From NCBI GenBank assembly GCA_003054695.1, contig QAZA01000014.1, forward strand, positions 1 to 64,000: 64,000 nucleotides of DNA, given 5' to 3'. Below the pieces are notes generated by a model. It did no database searches. It worked only from the letters and a program-made list of their open reading frames with translations, and was not told the DNA's origin. Position 1 is the first letter of the stretch. Each line of letters opens with the position of its first letter. This DNA comes from Verrucomicrobia bacterium LW23 (GTDB taxonomy: Bacteria; Verrucomicrobiota; Verrucomicrobiia; Methylacidiphilales; UBA1321). This document shows, piece after piece, positions 1 through 8,916 of this stretch. A program made the position numbers and the translations under genes.

Positions 1-9
1 AGCGCACAC

Positions 10-39
10 TTGACGCTCATACCTAAACCTTATTATAGC
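10..39 (+). promoter_or_regulatory. Candidate sigma70 promoter reading into the palindromic element
   Basis: A TTGACG box (10-15) and a TATAGC box (34-39) are separated by 18 bases. A start near 46 would transcribe the large palindrome that begins at 61. No coding gene is credible immediately downstream, so any transcript would be a structured RNA or an accident. This is sequence pattern only. Confidence 0.3.
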
Positions 40-60
40 TATTTCTGACTCAGGACACTA

Positions 61-512
61 GAGCGTTTTCCAGATAGCTTGTCGCGAATTTTCCAAGCTC
101 CGAGAACGGCGGCGCCGTTGACGTTCGCAAAAGGGCGAAGCCCCAGGCATAGCGCTCTGAGAACGGCGGAGCCGTTCTATACCCTAGCCCGGGGTTGCCC
201 GCAGCATTCTGATGCGAGGACTACCCCGGGAAAGTTCGCCTCAGCAACCCTACGCGAAGCGTTCTTATGTTGATCCACTCGCGCTCTTTTACCGCAAGTG
301 CGAGGCCTTCTCTGTGGCTCTGAACATGGCACGCGCGAGGAACGAGCGCGAAGGGTCCAACGGAAGAACGCTTCGCGTGGGGTTCCTGATTCCAGCCTAC
401 CCGGGGTAGTCCTCGCATCAGAATGCTGCGGGCAACCCCGGGCTAGGGTATCGAACGGCTCCGCCATTCTCGGAGCTTGGAAAACTCGCGACAAGCTATC
501 TGGAAAACGCTC
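61..512. repeat. Large imperfect palindrome (about 450 bp)
   Basis: The outer arms 61-111 and 462-512 are inverted copies of each other with about two mismatches. An inner pair continues the symmetry: about 161-230 against about 399-468, nearly identical and ending in a CCCCGGG block. The left side holds about 55 extra bases, because the segment around GAACGGCGG..GCCGTT occurs twice (near 103 and 161). Weaker symmetry continues to about 290/345. Small reading frames on both strands here encode near-identical peptides only because the DNA is palindromic; I do not call them genes. It contains no transposase. It could be a non-autonomous mobile element or a chromosomal interspersed repeat. Confidence 0.8.
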
Positions 513-601
513 TACACACAGTATCCAGTATCCTCTGAAGCGCCACAGGTGTGAAAGCCTGTAGCCCAGGCGATAGCCATGGGCGAGGATGATAGTTCGC
601 G

Positions 602-618
602 GCGTTCTTAAGGAACGC
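602..618. other. Short hairpin downstream of unknown gene
   Basis: GCGTTC and GAACGC flank a five-base loop. The hairpin lies just past the stop of the minus-strand frame ending at 621. There is no T-run, so a classical intrinsic terminator is not supported. Confidence 0.3.
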
Positions 619-620
619 GA

Positions 621-986
621 CTACCGCGTCCCACGAATCTGCTCCAAGATCGCGGGGTCGCGTATCTCGCCGTCCCTTGCCAGCAGGATGAGCTTGCTCA
701 GCAGATCCGCGGTCTTGGGGTCGCTATCCGCAAAGGGGAGGAAGATGCGGCCGCGATGCTGGCTGCGCACCGGCACAATGTAAAGGGAGCCGCCGGCGAC
801 AGTGTGTGCAATGGCGCTGCCCAGGTGCAGGCCATAGGTTGCCAGCTTGCCGGAAATGACGGCGTTCGTCGTCCGGAGTTCCACGTTCTGCAGGCGCAGC
901 AGGCGCGTCGTCTCCTCGACGAGAGCGCGGCGCATTTCCACGGTGCTTTGGCTCGCTTCGGGGTCGACGCCGCCCATGTGGGCCAC
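621..986 (-). CDS. Hypothetical protein, possibly the C-terminal part of a frameshifted gene
   Basis: The frame encodes about 121 residues from a GTG; an ATG lies three codons later. It is rich in Leu, Arg and Glu in its first half (EMRRALVEETTRLLRLQN), which suggests a helix or short coiled coil. I recognise no family. The frame is open upstream only to a TGA near 1054, while the previous minus-strand frame ends in TAG at 1028-1030. A single-base shift in 1031-1053 would join the two into one protein of about 300 residues. It may therefore be a real second cistron without a good ribosome site, or the tail of a broken or shifted gene. Confidence 0.4.
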   Translation of the reverse strand: MAHMGGVDPEASQSTVEMRRALVEETTRLLRLQNVELRTTNAVISGKLATYGLHLGSAIAHTVAGGSLYIVPVRSQHRGRIFLPFADSDPKTADLLSKLILLARDGEIRDPAILEQIRGTR

Positions 987-1027
987 GCTGACGACGTCTT
1001 CGGACGTCAGGTAGTCGGGGTCGCAGC

Positions 1028-1567
1028 CTATGGTGGTGGGCTGGCTCCCGACTCACTATCAGGCTCCGCGTAGATGGTCGGCCGCCATTGCCAGTAGTCC
1101 ATGTCCCATTTCTGCCGAACCTGGTCGTCGCTAAGGCGGGCGAAGTTGCCGAGCGTAAAATGATGTGTCCAGGCCCATATCGCGCCGTCGCTGTCGGTGA
1201 GATCCCGCTCCTTGTCGCAACCGGCGGGTGAGATGTACTTCTCGGCCCAGATGGCGTGGGCGGTCTCGGCCGTGTCGAGGGCGAGCTGTTGTTGGCGGAG
1301 CTGCAGGCCCGGCGTCTGTTGCCATTGGCTGTAGACGAGCCACTCCAGAAGAGTGGTGACAACGTTGCGGTGGACCAGGGGAATCTTTAGTTTTCGGGTG
1401 GCATTCGGCGCAAACTTGTCGGTCCACCCGATGGTTTTTACCTCTTCGCGCCGGAATGACCAGCGCAGCCCCGCCTGCGGGGCGATGGGGCCGCAGCTGG
1501 CGGCGATAACTTCGGACGCGGTCGTCCGGAGCTGGCGAATGACTTCCGCGCGGACGGGCGGCTGCAT
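1028..1567 (-). CDS. Hypothetical protein beside tRNA-Arg
   Basis: I place the start at the ATG at 1567, behind GGAGCGGG, giving about 179 residues. The open frame runs further upstream, but it crosses the tRNA at 1684-1756, so the longer version is not credible. The protein has many Trp residues (SQWQQT, AIWAEKY, DYWQWRP) and no signal peptide or membrane segment. I recognise no family. It ends next to, and may be continuous by frameshift with, the frame at 621-986. Its place beside a tRNA gene and near a large palindrome suggests an accessory region, but no integrase is visible. Confidence 0.45.
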   Translation of the reverse strand: MQPPVRAEVIRQLRTTASEVIAASCGPIAPQAGLRWSFRREEVKTIGWTDKFAPNATRKLKIPLVHRNVVTTLLEWLVYSQWQQTPGLQLRQQQLALDTAETAHAIWAEKYISPAGCDKERDLTDSDGAIWAWTHHFTLGNFARLSDDQVRQKWDMDYWQWRPTIYAEPDSESGASPPP

Positions 1568-1683
1568 CCCGCTCCACAGGTCCCATTGGCGGCTCTTTGG
1601 CGAGGGAGTTGATGTATGCTGCGCTTGTCTTTTTATGCCGTTGCTGTAGAATGGCTGGGAAGATTCGGATTTTATCTTTACAA

Positions 1684-1756
1684 GTCCCTGTAGCTCAAAT
1701 GGATAGAGCCACCCTCTCCTAAAGGGTAGATTCCAGTTCAATTCTGGACGGGGACA
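1684..1756 (+). tRNA. tRNA-Arg (anticodon CCT)
   Basis: The cloverleaf folds completely. The acceptor stem is GTCCCTG with CGGGGAC. The D stem is GCTC/GAGC. The anticodon stem is ACCCT/AGGGT, with loop CTCCTAA and hence anticodon CCT. The T stem is TCCAG/CTGGA with loop TTCAATT. The discriminator base is A, and CCA is not encoded. It reads AGG codons. It lies between two minus-strand genes and stands alone. Confidence 0.95.
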
Positions 1757-1776
1757 CTTTTGCCCGGCGGCAATGC

Positions 1777-3015
1777 TTACAGCGCCTGCGCGGCGGCGTT
1801 GGCGGAGGCCCAGGCCCACTGAAAGTTATAGCCGCCCAGCCAGCCGGTTACGTCGACGACTTCGCCGATGAAGTAGAGGCCGGGCACTTTGCGGGCTTCC
1901 ATTGTTTTGGAGGAGAGCTCGGACGTGGAGACGCCTCCCAGCGTAACTTCCGCTTTGGCATAGCCTTCCGTACCTTCCAGCGGCACGCGCCAGGCGCTGA
2001 TCGAGGCCGCCAGGGTGCGCATTTCCGCGGCACCAAGCTGGGCAAGGGGGCGGGTGGGCGCATGCAGGCGGCTCCACGTGCGCGTAAAGCGTTGCGGCCA
2101 GACGCGGCTGAGCGCCTGCTCGGCGGTGGCGCCGCCGGTGCGGTGCGAGACCAGCCACTGCTCGGCGTTCTCGCCCGGTAACAGGTTGAACTCCAATGCG
2201 TTACCTTCCCGCCAGTAGTTGGAAACCTGCAGAATGGCCGGGCCGCTGAGGCCGCGGTGGGTGAAGAGAAGGCTTTCCTCAAATGCCGGCGCTTTCTGCC
2301 CTTCAACGCGGGCGATGACGGGGAGGGAGATGCCGCTCAGCTCCACAAATGTTGCAGCATTTTCGCGGGTAAAGGTAAGGGGCACAAGTCCAGGGCGCGG
2401 CGTAACTACTTGCAGGCCAAAGTGTTTTGCGATGCGATAACCGAAATCGCTCGCACCCAGCTTAGGAAACGAGAGGCCGCCGGTTGCGATGACAAGCGAG
2501 GAGCAAGTAACTGGGCCGGAGGATGTTGCGATGGAAAAGCCTGCCTGCTTGCGGGCGTCTGCGTCAGCGGCGGCTGTTTCCGTGCGGACAATATCCCCCG
2601 GTGAGGCGACAGAGCAGCCGGTCCGTATCTCCACACCCGCCGCAAGGCACTCGGCCTGAAGCATTTCGACAATCTGGCGCGAGCTTCCGTCGCAGAACTG
2701 CTGGCCCAGCTTTTTCTCGTGATAGGCGATGCCGTGGCTCTCCACCAGGCGGACAAAGTCGCGCGGTGTGTAACGGGCCATGGCGCTTTTGCAAAAGCGC
2801 GGGGCTTCGGAGGCGCCGCCCTCGGTGCTGATGTAGTTGCGGGCCTCGGCGCCCAGGTTGGTGAAGTTGCAGCGGCCGCCGCCCGAGATCAGGATTTTGC
2901 TGCCAATGCGGTCGTTTCTCTCCAGCAGCAAAACGCGCTTGGCGCGCCGGCCGGCGATAGCGGCGCACATCAGCCCGGCGGCGCCGGCGCCGAGGATCAC
3001 GACATCGTAACGCAC
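1777..3015 (-). CDS. HI0933/YhiN-family flavoprotein (NAD(P)/FAD-dependent oxidoreductase)
   Basis: About 412 residues from a GTG at 3015. The protein opens with the FAD-binding fold motif YDVVILGAGAAGLMCA, then an E-rich second strand (LLLERNDRIGSKIL) and the family block SGGGRCNFTN. It ends with WLGGYNFQWAWASG-like sequence (GGYNFQWAWAS), which places the second glycine-rich FAD contact at the C-terminus as in YhiN and HI0933. Length is typical of the family. The reading frame stays open upstream into purH, but the sequence there is low-complexity and antisense-like, so I start at the Rossmann motif. The substrate of this family is not established. It lies 52 bases after purH on the same strand and is probably co-transcribed. 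Confidence 0.85.
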   Translation of the reverse strand: MRYDVVILGAGAAGLMCAAIAGRRAKRVLLLERNDRIGSKILISGGGRCNFTNLGAEARNYISTEGGASEAPRFCKSAMARYTPRDFVRLVESHGIAYHEKKLGQQFCDGSSRQIVEMLQAECLAAGVEIRTGCSVASPGDIVRTETAAADADARKQAGFSIATSSGPVTCSSLVIATGGLSFPKLGASDFGYRIAKHFGLQVVTPRPGLVPLTFTRENAATFVELSGISLPVIARVEGQKAPAFEESLLFTHRGLSGPAILQVSNYWREGNALEFNLLPGENAEQWLVSHRTGGATAEQALSRVWPQRFTRTWSRLHAPTRPLAQLGAAEMRTLAASISAWRVPLEGTEGYAKAEVTLGGVSTSELSSKTMEARKVPGLYFIGEVVDVTGWLGGYNFQWAWASANAAAQAL

Positions 3016-3050
3016 GGCGCGGCAGGCATGGGTGGTTGAGCGAGCGGATG

Positions 3051-3067
3051 TTGTTGATCGACAACAA
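3051..3067. other. Hairpin directly after the purH stop
   Basis: TTGTTG and CAACAA flank a five-base loop, abutting the purH stop codon at 3068-3070. No T-run follows in either direction, so an mRNA processing or stabilising role is as likely as termination. Confidence 0.3.
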
Positions 3068-4654
<1,587 letters not shown>

Positions 4655-4679
4655 GGGTATGGGAAAGGGGAAGCCCTCT

Positions 4680-4709
4680 TTTATCCCAAAAAACGAGCGC
4701 CAGGATCAA
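4680..4709 (-). promoter_or_regulatory. Candidate purH promoter
   Basis: On the minus strand, TTGATC (4704-4709) and GATAAA (4680-4685) are 18 bases apart, about 25 bases before the purH ATG. A pyrimidine-rich leader lies between. I see no purine-box-like palindrome. Confidence 0.4.
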
Positions 4710-4762
4710 TGCAAAATCGCGCCTCCGCCCCGTGCCGGCGTGCAAAGCCGGGCGCGCGGCGG

Positions 4763-5611
4763 TTACTCGTTGATGCTCAGCGTTTTAAGCATTTGCTGCA
4801 CTTGCGGGTAGAAGACGGAATCCTGCTCGGGACGCAACGCGCAGCCGATGGCGTAGCAGCGGTTACCGGCGGTAAATACCCACTGGCGCCACTTCATGCC
4901 AGATTGTGGGGCGATGGCTTCGCAGTACAGGGTCTCGATGCCGGCGATGGTTTCGGTCCGCATGTCGGCGACGCGGATGGCGGGGGTGATTTTGGCGATG
5001 AACATCGTCGCGGCGCTTTCGCGTGCGCGCTTCAGGATGTCGTCGAGCTTTTCGCCGGGGGCGGCGGAGTACTTGCCGAGCATGTAGATATCCAGCGCAT
5101 AGCTGGCGCCCTCGGGCTTGCATGCCAGGTACATGCCTTTGTCGACGCTCGTCCAGTCTGTGGGCAGCGTGATGGAGATGGGGCGCGGCGGGGCGGGAGG
5201 ATTGAGCATCCATACGCTTTTCTCCCCGTGGAACGTGAAGGTGGCGCGGGTTTGGCGCTGTACCTGGTCCAGCAGTTCCTCCACCGTCGGCTTGTAGCCT
5301 TTGTAGTGGGCGGAGGTGAGCGATTTGTCGCGCAACGCGGCGTGGGATGTGGTGACGGCCACGTCCGCCAGAGAGTAGAGACGACCGGCGAGGTCGGCGA
5401 GTGAGCCGTTAAGCTGCACGTCCAGCCGCTTTTGCAGCGCTTTCTTGGCGGCCTCGGGGAGGTTAGCCTGGTCGGTAAGCGGGGCGAGTTTTTGGGCGGC
5501 GGGTGGGGGTGACGTGCGGGATTGAGCCTGCACCTCCGCCGGGCTGCAGCCCAGCGCGAGGACTATGGCGGCGAAGAAGGCGCGTAAGGGCCGTGGGCGC
5601 AGGTTGGTCAT
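4763..5611 (-). CDS. Exported hypothetical protein
   Basis: 282 residues from an ATG at 5611. A clear signal peptide covers residues 1-29 (RPRPLRAFFAAIVLALGCS, then AEVQA|QS). A lipobox-like LGCS is also present, so a lipoprotein cannot be excluded. The mature part has an Ala/Leu-rich helical segment at about 40-115 and a compact second half. That half contains SITLPTDWTSVDKGMYLAC and a closing region with Cys-Tyr pairs (ETLYCEAIAP, NRCYAIGCAL). This resembles the small outer-leaflet domains that sense or bind ligands, but I recognise no named family. It is 15 bases downstream of the DUF4019-like gene on the same strand, so the two probably form an operon and act together outside the cytoplasm. 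Confidence 0.75.
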   Translation of the reverse strand: MTNLRPRPLRAFFAAIVLALGCSPAEVQAQSRTSPPPAAQKLAPLTDQANLPEAAKKALQKRLDVQLNGSLADLAGRLYSLADVAVTTSHAALRDKSLTSAHYKGYKPTVEELLDQVQRQTRATFTFHGEKSVWMLNPPAPPRPISITLPTDWTSVDKGMYLACKPEGASYALDIYMLGKYSAAPGEKLDDILKRARESAATMFIAKITPAIRVADMRTETIAGIETLYCEAIAPQSGMKWRQWVFTAGNRCYAIGCALRPEQDSVFYPQVQQMLKTLSINE

Positions 5612-5626
5612 AAAGGGCGGCGCCGC

Positions 5627-6394
5627 TTAGCGCGGCATCATGCGCGACGGCGACGTGCTGCGCACGGGGGGCACGGCGCCCTGGTTGTTGTGGGTGGTGG
5701 GGGCGATGGTGGTTGTGGTGGTGCGGCGAAGCGTGGTTTGCTGGCCGGGCGACGTGCGGATGGTGGTGCCGGGGGGCGGCGTCGCGCTGTCGGTTGGCGT
5801 GCGGATGGTGCCGTCCAGCCTCTGTGTTACGGGCTCCGGCGGGGTGGCGGTGCCCACGTTGGCGGCGTAGGAGGCTTTGTCCATGCTGTAGCTGCACACT
5901 TTCCAGTGCTCGCCCTCCAGCACCAGCGTTACCAGCTCGGAGACGTACTTGCGCTTCTCGTAGTGGGTCAGGTAAATCAGGTGGCAATATTTGCCGGGGG
6001 GGGCTCCGGGTATGGAGTCGACGAAGCGGCAGCCACGGGGGGTGCGGCTGTTGGTTTTGCCTGCCGTGGTGCGCACGTTGGTGACGACTTTGCTCCAGTC
6101 CTCCAGCTTGACGGTGCGCTTGAAGAGATCGGCGGAGGCGTCCATCGTGGCCGTGTCGGCGCCGGCGTCCAGCAGAATCAACCAGCGGTGTGCGGCGACG
6201 ATCGGCTTTTGCGCGCGGACGCTGTCCAGCCCTTCCTCGGGGAAGAGAACCTGGGCGCGGGCCTGAGGCACCAGGTCGGCGCCGGTAATGAGTGCGAACG
6301 CGGCGGTGCTGAGGCAAAGCCCGGTTGCGGCACGGGCCAGGGTGCGAAAACGCACGGGGAGGGGGAGGCGGAAGGTGTAAGGCATCGTGTTCAT
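5627..6394 (-). CDS. Exported protein with a DUF4019-like domain and Thr/Pro-rich tail
   Basis: About 255 residues from the ATG at 6394; a further ATG at 6385 is possible. A signal peptide ends near ARAQ|VL. The central part (about 60-165) has the layout of DUF4019: WLILLDAGADTATMDASADLF, then a Trp-centred helix (EDWSKVVTNVR), the conserved SIPGAPPGKY, and a closing EGEHWKVCSYSMD. The molecular role of DUF4019 is unknown. The C-terminal about 70 residues are low-complexity Thr/Pro (TLRRTTTTTIAPTTHNN), probably disordered and possibly a linker at the cell surface. The gene is followed after 15 bases by another exported protein. Confidence 0.75.
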   Translation of the reverse strand: MNTMPYTFRLPLPVRFRTLARAATGLCLSTAAFALITGADLVPQARAQVLFPEEGLDSVRAQKPIVAAHRWLILLDAGADTATMDASADLFKRTVKLEDWSKVVTNVRTTAGKTNSRTPRGCRFVDSIPGAPPGKYCHLIYLTHYEKRKYVSELVTLVLEGEHWKVCSYSMDKASYAANVGTATPPEPVTQRLDGTIRTPTDSATPPPGTTIRTSPGQQTTLRRTTTTTIAPTTHNNQGAVPPVRSTSPSRMMPR

Positions 6395-6677
6395 CGGGGT
6401 AAGGGAGGCCAATGTGTCGGGAAAAGAAGCTGTGCTGTGCCGCCTCCGGAGCAGGTCGAGTATCCGCCCGGCATGGCTCCCTGGGGAGGGGGCCGGGTGA
6501 TTGCGAATGATGTTGCCGACCGGCGAGAGAAGTGCAAGCCAAAAGTATAATATCTTATGTAAAAAGTGCGCTAAGATGCTGATGGTATGAATGCTCAGTG
6601 TAATTTTAGTGACATTTCACGTAAAAATACACCGCCAAACAGCGGCGCAGCCACGCGGGGCGGAGGAGCGGCGTGCG
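6395..6677. other. Divergent intergenic region, no gene seen
   Basis: About 280 bases between the DUF4019-like gene and the LacI gene. It holds an AT-rich stretch near 6540-6560 and 6600-6625, and no convincing reading frame. The only structured element I can name is the LacI-gene promoter at 6678-6706. Confidence 0.5.
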
Positions 6678-6706
6678 TTGACGTGCGACATCAAACGTGT
6701 TATAAG
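6678..6706 (+). promoter_or_regulatory. Promoter of the LacI gene, almost leaderless
   Basis: TTGACG (6678-6683), exactly 17 bases, then TATAAG (6701-6706). The ATG follows 11 bases later at 6718. A start six to seven bases after the -10 box would leave a leader of only about five bases, and there is no Shine-Dalgarno sequence. Confidence 0.65.
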
Positions 6707-6717
6707 CTGGTTGCACT

Positions 6718-7719
6718 ATGGCGTCACTCAAGCGGATCGCTGCGGACCTCGGGGTGTCTTATACACTCGTGTCCAAAGTGCTTAACGACAGACTCGGTAC
6801 CACAGGCGTCAGCGCCAAAATGCGCGCCGCCATCATCAATAAGGCGCGCGAGCTTGAGTACACGCCCAACCGCCTCGCCGTCGCCCTTAAGGCCGGGCGC
6901 CGAGGCGCGGTCGGCATCTTTCTGCACCACTTTGGCAGCCCGGGCAGCGAGATTAGCGAGCAACTGCTGCGCGGCCTGGCGGAGGGCCTGGCGCAAAGCG
7001 GGTACCGCATGTGGCTGCGCTTTTTTAACACCGACGACGAGTTTATCGCCGCGTGCGACGAGCAGCTCAAACGCGAGGTCGACGGCCTTATCGTCGCCGG
7101 CGTAACGCATGAGACCCTGCTCTCCCGCCTGCGCAAGATCGAGAAGACGCTGCCGGTGGTGAGCGTGTTTTGCGGCGCCTCCGAAAAAGCGCGCAACGCG
7201 TTGCCCAACGTGGGCAGCGATTACGAGGAGCAAGGTTACCTGGCCACCAGGCACCTGCTGGACAAAGGGTGCCGCGCTGTCGCCACCTTCTCCGTCGTGG
7301 AGTCGCGCCACGAGGGCTACCTGCGCGCCATGAAGGAGCGCGGCCTGGAAGTCAGCGCCAGCCTCATCGTGCAATCGCCCCGCTTTACCGTGGAGGACGG
7401 GGGCACCGCGCTGGAGGAGCTGGTGGCGCGCAACGTGCCGTTCGACGGTATTGTATGCCACTCGGACGCCCAGGCCGTCGGCGCGATTAACGAGCTGGTG
7501 CGGCGCGGCTACAAGGTGCCCCAGGCGGTAAAGGTGGTGGGCATCGATAACTCACCATTGGCTGAGGCGTGCATTGTGCCGATTACTTCAGTAACATCCG
7601 GCATGGCGCAAAGCGGCCTGAAGGCGGTGGAGCTGCTGCTGAAGAAAATCGGCGGCGACAAGGTGGAAACCACGGTAACCCACAGCGAGGTTGTCGAGAG
7701 GGAATCCACCCGCCCTTAG
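6718..7719 (+). CDS. LacI-family transcriptional regulator
   Basis: 333 residues, the usual LacI length. The N-terminal helix-turn-helix is SLKRIAADLGVSYTLVSKVLN (3-23), followed by the hinge segment ELEYTPNRLAVALK. The rest is a periplasmic-binding-protein-like sensor: VGIFLHHFG opens the first lobe and VKVVGIDNSPLAEACIVPITSV carries the canonical 'GiDn.....p..TsV' near the end. The inducer is probably a sugar, but this cannot be read from sequence. It is transcribed from a near-leaderless promoter. A response regulator follows 36 bases downstream and may be co-transcribed. No sugar gene is adjacent, so its target is probably elsewhere or is itself. Confidence 0.92.
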   Translation: MASLKRIAADLGVSYTLVSKVLNDRLGTTGVSAKMRAAIINKARELEYTPNRLAVALKAGRRGAVGIFLHHFGSPGSEISEQLLRGLAEGLAQSGYRMWLRFFNTDDEFIAACDEQLKREVDGLIVAGVTHETLLSRLRKIEKTLPVVSVFCGASEKARNALPNVGSDYEEQGYLATRHLLDKGCRAVATFSVVESRHEGYLRAMKERGLEVSASLIVQSPRFTVEDGGTALEELVARNVPFDGIVCHSDAQAVGAINELVRRGYKVPQAVKVVGIDNSPLAEACIVPITSVTSGMAQSGLKAVELLLKKIGGDKVETTVTHSEVVERESTRP

Positions 7720-7755
7720 CTTCCCCCCCGGCCCAGGCCCGCGCCCCCCCTTTTT

Positions 7756-8142
7756 ATGAAAAACAAGCGCGTAATGGTGGTGGACGACGAGCGCCACATG
7801 CAGCGCCTCCTCCACTTCAATCTGGAGAAGACCGGCTGCATCGTGCTGCCCGCCATGAGCGGCGAGGATGCCCTGGAGAAAGCCGCGGCGACAACCGTCG
7901 ACCTGCTGATCGTCGACGTGATGATGCCCGGAATCGACGGCTTCACCACCGTGCGGAAACTTCGCGAAGTGCCTGGCTACGAGCACCTTCCCATCATCAT
8001 GCTGACCGCCCGCGGCCAGGCGGACGTACGCGAGGCCGCCGCCGGCCTCGGCATTTCGGATTTCCTCACCAAACCGTTCAGCCCCATCGAGCTGGTAACC
8101 CGCGCGCGGGAGTTGATCGGGAGTGACAGGGAAGGATTGTAG
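7756..8142 (+). CDS. Single-domain response regulator (CheY-like receiver)
   Basis: 128 residues forming just one receiver domain. All key residues are visible: acidic pair Asp10/Asp11, phospho-acceptor Asp54 in DVMMPGIDG, Thr84 and Lys106 in TKPFSP. There is no output domain, so it probably relays phosphate or binds a partner protein, as CheY, Spo0F or DivK do. No histidine kinase lies in the window, so its partner must be encoded elsewhere. The start ATG follows a C/T-rich spacer with no Shine-Dalgarno sequence, 36 bases after the LacI gene. Read-through from that gene is likely. Confidence 0.93.
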   Translation: MKNKRVMVVDDERHMQRLLHFNLEKTGCIVLPAMSGEDALEKAAATTVDLLIVDVMMPGIDGFTTVRKLREVPGYEHLPIIMLTARGQADVREAAAGLGISDFLTKPFSPIELVTRARELIGSDREGL

Positions 8143-8302
8143 GGAAGAAGGGCAGGCATGGCGCTGGGAGTGGCGCGTGGAATTGGCACGTGGACACAGG
8201 ACACCAGAGAGCGGTTTGATTACGGATGCATACAGTCAGCAGCGCCAACACCCCGCCCCGCTTAACAACATCTCAGCGTGCTCAGCAAACTACTCTGCAT
8301 CC

Positions 8303-8746
8303 TTACTGAGACAGCGTTAATGTAAACTGTAACACCTTTCCATCTGTACTGCGTATATCCACAACAATGCGCCCCTGGGCGTCCGTTCTGGCTTCGCTCT
8401 TTAATGCAGTATTTGGCGGGATTTTTGATGGTGTTGCGACGGCATTGGTGGTTGCTGGCCTGGCGGGCATGGGCGGCGAGGGCGGGCGGCCGCCCGTGAC
8501 GCCAACGACGTGGCGCACCGTGGGGGTAGGAGGCGGCTGGGGCTTCGGGTGCGGCTCGTTCAGGCGGCGGGTCACCTCTTCGTCCGAGTAGAAGGCGACT
8601 TTGCTGGGCTGCTGGTTTCCAACGCCATCGCGCGGGGCGCCTGCGGCTCGTTCCTTTTTACCCGCCAGGGCGGGGTGGATACCGGTGCCGGCCATGATGA
8701 GCACTAACGCGCATGCTGTCTTTGCAAGGCTGGGTGAAAATTTCAT
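8303..8746 (-). CDS. Small exported hypothetical protein, proline-rich
   Basis: 147 residues from an ATG at 8746. A signal peptide covers 1-28 (KTACALVLIMAGTGIHPALA|GK). The middle is proline-rich (PHPKPQPPPTPTV, RPPSPPMPARPA), and the end forms a short predicted beta-rich segment (GRIVVDIRSTDGKVLQFTLTLSQ). No family is recognised. The proline run suggests an extended, surface-exposed or wall-spanning linker. It converges with the response regulator upstream and is flanked on the other side by an AT-rich intergenic region. Confidence 0.65.
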   Translation of the reverse strand: MKFSPSLAKTACALVLIMAGTGIHPALAGKKERAAGAPRDGVGNQQPSKVAFYSDEEVTRRLNEPHPKPQPPPTPTVRHVVGVTGGRPPSPPMPARPATTNAVATPSKIPPNTALKSEARTDAQGRIVVDIRSTDGKVLQFTLTLSQ

Positions 8747-8916
8747 GCATGTGCTTTCGCATGCAAATCGTGTTTTGTGTCAGGATACAGTAACATTCAC
8801 AAAAAACATCTGCGCCTCTATGATACAAGGTGGGTTGTTCGCTATATGCAGAGAGGGTCCTTATGATATTGAGCCTTTCCTGCTGTACAACCTCTATCCT
8901 TTAGCATGGTAATGCT

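Noticed and set aside
79-564. Five short overlapping reading frames in the first 600 bases with near-identical peptides on both strands
   Set aside because: The similarity arises from the DNA palindrome itself; none has a ribosome site or codon pattern of a gene.
1684-1756. tRNA-Arg as the attachment site of an integrated element
   Set aside because: No integrase and no repeated copy of the tRNA 3' end was seen in the window.
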